5,454 bases of DNA from an uncultured Gammaproteobacteria bacterium. GTDB lineage: Bacteria > Pseudomonadota > Gammaproteobacteria > Pseudomonadales > Azotimanducaceae_A. Below the pieces are notes generated by a model, which worked only from the letters and a program-made list of their open reading frames with translations, searched no databases and was not told the DNA's origin. Where the stretch lies: the NCBI GenBank assembly GCA_913041025.1, contig CAJWGQ010000183.1, forward strand, positions 1 through 5,454, given 5' to 3'. A program made the position numbers and the translations under genes. Position 1 is the first letter of the stretch; each line of letters starts with the position of its first letter. This document shows positions 4,953 to 5,454 of the stretch, in pieces.

Positions 4953-5454
4953 TTATAAGGTCAATTCCATTATTTGGGCTTCAAGTGAAAATTCGTTGTC
5001 TATCGACAATCGCATTTGTTCAGCATCTTTTTTATCAAGTAACGGTCCCACAGCAACTCTGTGGATAATAACTCCCTCTTTGTTTTTCATTGAGGAAATA
5101 AAAGCTTCATATCCTCCGGCCCGCAGTTTATCTCTAAGGTTATTTGCATTATTCACAACTTTAAAGCTCGCAGCCTGCACTGAGAACACCTTTGACTTGG
5201 AGCTAAGAGGGACCAACACAGGTTGACCAAACAGGGTGCCATTTTCAGTAGAAAACCCTTCCTCATCTACGGAATTTCTGAGCTCCTGAATAACCTCTAG
5301 CACATCTGACTCTGGGGCCACTTCGTCAAAAGAGGGCATATCAGGGATTTTCTCAACATCCACTTGGAGCTCTGGAACGTCCACACTTTCAGTTACAGAA
5401 TCACCCATCAGTAGAGTAATCAAAATATAACCAGCTGATAGGAGAAATAGAGTT
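4953..5454 (-). CDS. dedD: DedD-like SPOR-domain protein, N-terminus beyond the window
   Basis: SPOR proteins bind denuded glycan strands at the division septum; DedD is an inner-membrane member that aids septation. The C-terminal ~76 residues (about bases 5192-4965) form a SPOR domain: FSVQAASFKVVNNANNLRDK, GGYEAFIS, VHRVAVGP-like IIHRVAVGP and a final DKKDAEQM helix. In front lies an acidic, proline-containing linker of about 70 residues with no strong fold signal. The reading frame stays open to base 5453 and encodes a hydrophobic run ending TLFLLSAGYILITLLM, which fits the single N-terminal membrane anchor of DedD. So the TTG at 5423 and ATG at 5408 are probably internal, and the true start lies outside. 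Position before cvpA-purF matches folC-dedD-cvpA-purF in E. coli, which supports the name; the linker itself is not conserved enough to prove it. The stop is two bases before cvpA. Confidence 0.85.
   Translation of the reverse strand, partial: TLFLLSAGYILITLLMGDSVTESVDVPELQVDVEKIPDMPSFDEVAPESDVLEVIQELRNSVDEEGFSTENGTLFGQPVLVPLSSKSKVFSVQAASFKVVNNANNLRDKLRAGGYEAFISSMKNKEGVIIHRVAVGPLLDKKDAEQMRLSIDNEFSLEAQIMELTL

Noticed and set aside
5408..5423. TTG 5423 or ATG 5408 as the true start of the SPOR protein
   Set aside because: The frame continues upstream to the window edge with a hydrophobic run expected for the DedD membrane anchor, so either start would cut through the anchor.
1..5454. A hidden mobile element, defence island, CRISPR array or toxin-antitoxin pair
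   Set aside because: All sizeable open frames belong to recognised housekeeping families or are antisense shadows, no terminal inverted repeats or spaced repeats are visible, and no gap exceeds 142 bases.

Overview
The window is a compact stretch of bacterial chromosome, most likely from a gammaproteobacterium. Three things point that way. The order dedD-like, cvpA, purF matches the E. coli and Pseudomonas purF neighbourhood. LpxH is the calcineurin-type lipid A pyrophosphatase of Gram-negatives. MiaE is an O2-dependent tRNA hydroxylase known mainly from aerobic or facultative proteobacteria. FolD and LpxH residue numbering also follows E. coli closely. Base composition looks moderately AT-rich by eye (not computed), and genes are tightly packed with two TTG starts, which would suit a streamlined free-living species. 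The species cannot be named from this.

Layout: at the left edge is the 5' two-thirds of a tRNA-Pro(UGG) gene on the minus strand, running out of the window, with a good sigma70-type promoter 34 to 62 bases upstream of its 5' end. Facing right on the plus strand are folD (one-carbon/folate metabolism) and lpxH (lipid A synthesis), one base apart. Everything from 1736 to the right end is on the minus strand and reads leftward. It is, in transcription order, a partial SPOR-domain dedD-like gene, cvpA, purF, a DUF1289 cysteine-cluster gene and miaE. Gaps are small: 2 bases between dedD and cvpA, 69 between cvpA and purF, 27 between purF and DUF1289, and a 4-base overlap between DUF1289 and miaE. 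miaE and lpxH converge and overlap by 47 bases at their 3' ends. No gene-free stretch exceeds 142 bases.

Functionally the genes are housekeeping. FolD makes 10-formyl-THF, used at two steps of the purine pathway that PurF commits to. CvpA is the usual purF partner of unclear function. The DedD-like protein is a septal peptidoglycan-binding type. LpxH acts in outer-membrane biogenesis. MiaE hydroxylates the A37 modification of tRNAs reading UNN codons. The DUF1289 protein is the least understood member, and its start region and coupling to miaE are the most unusual parts of the window. I see no mobile element, CRISPR array, defence system, phage gene or evidence of a wholly new system.
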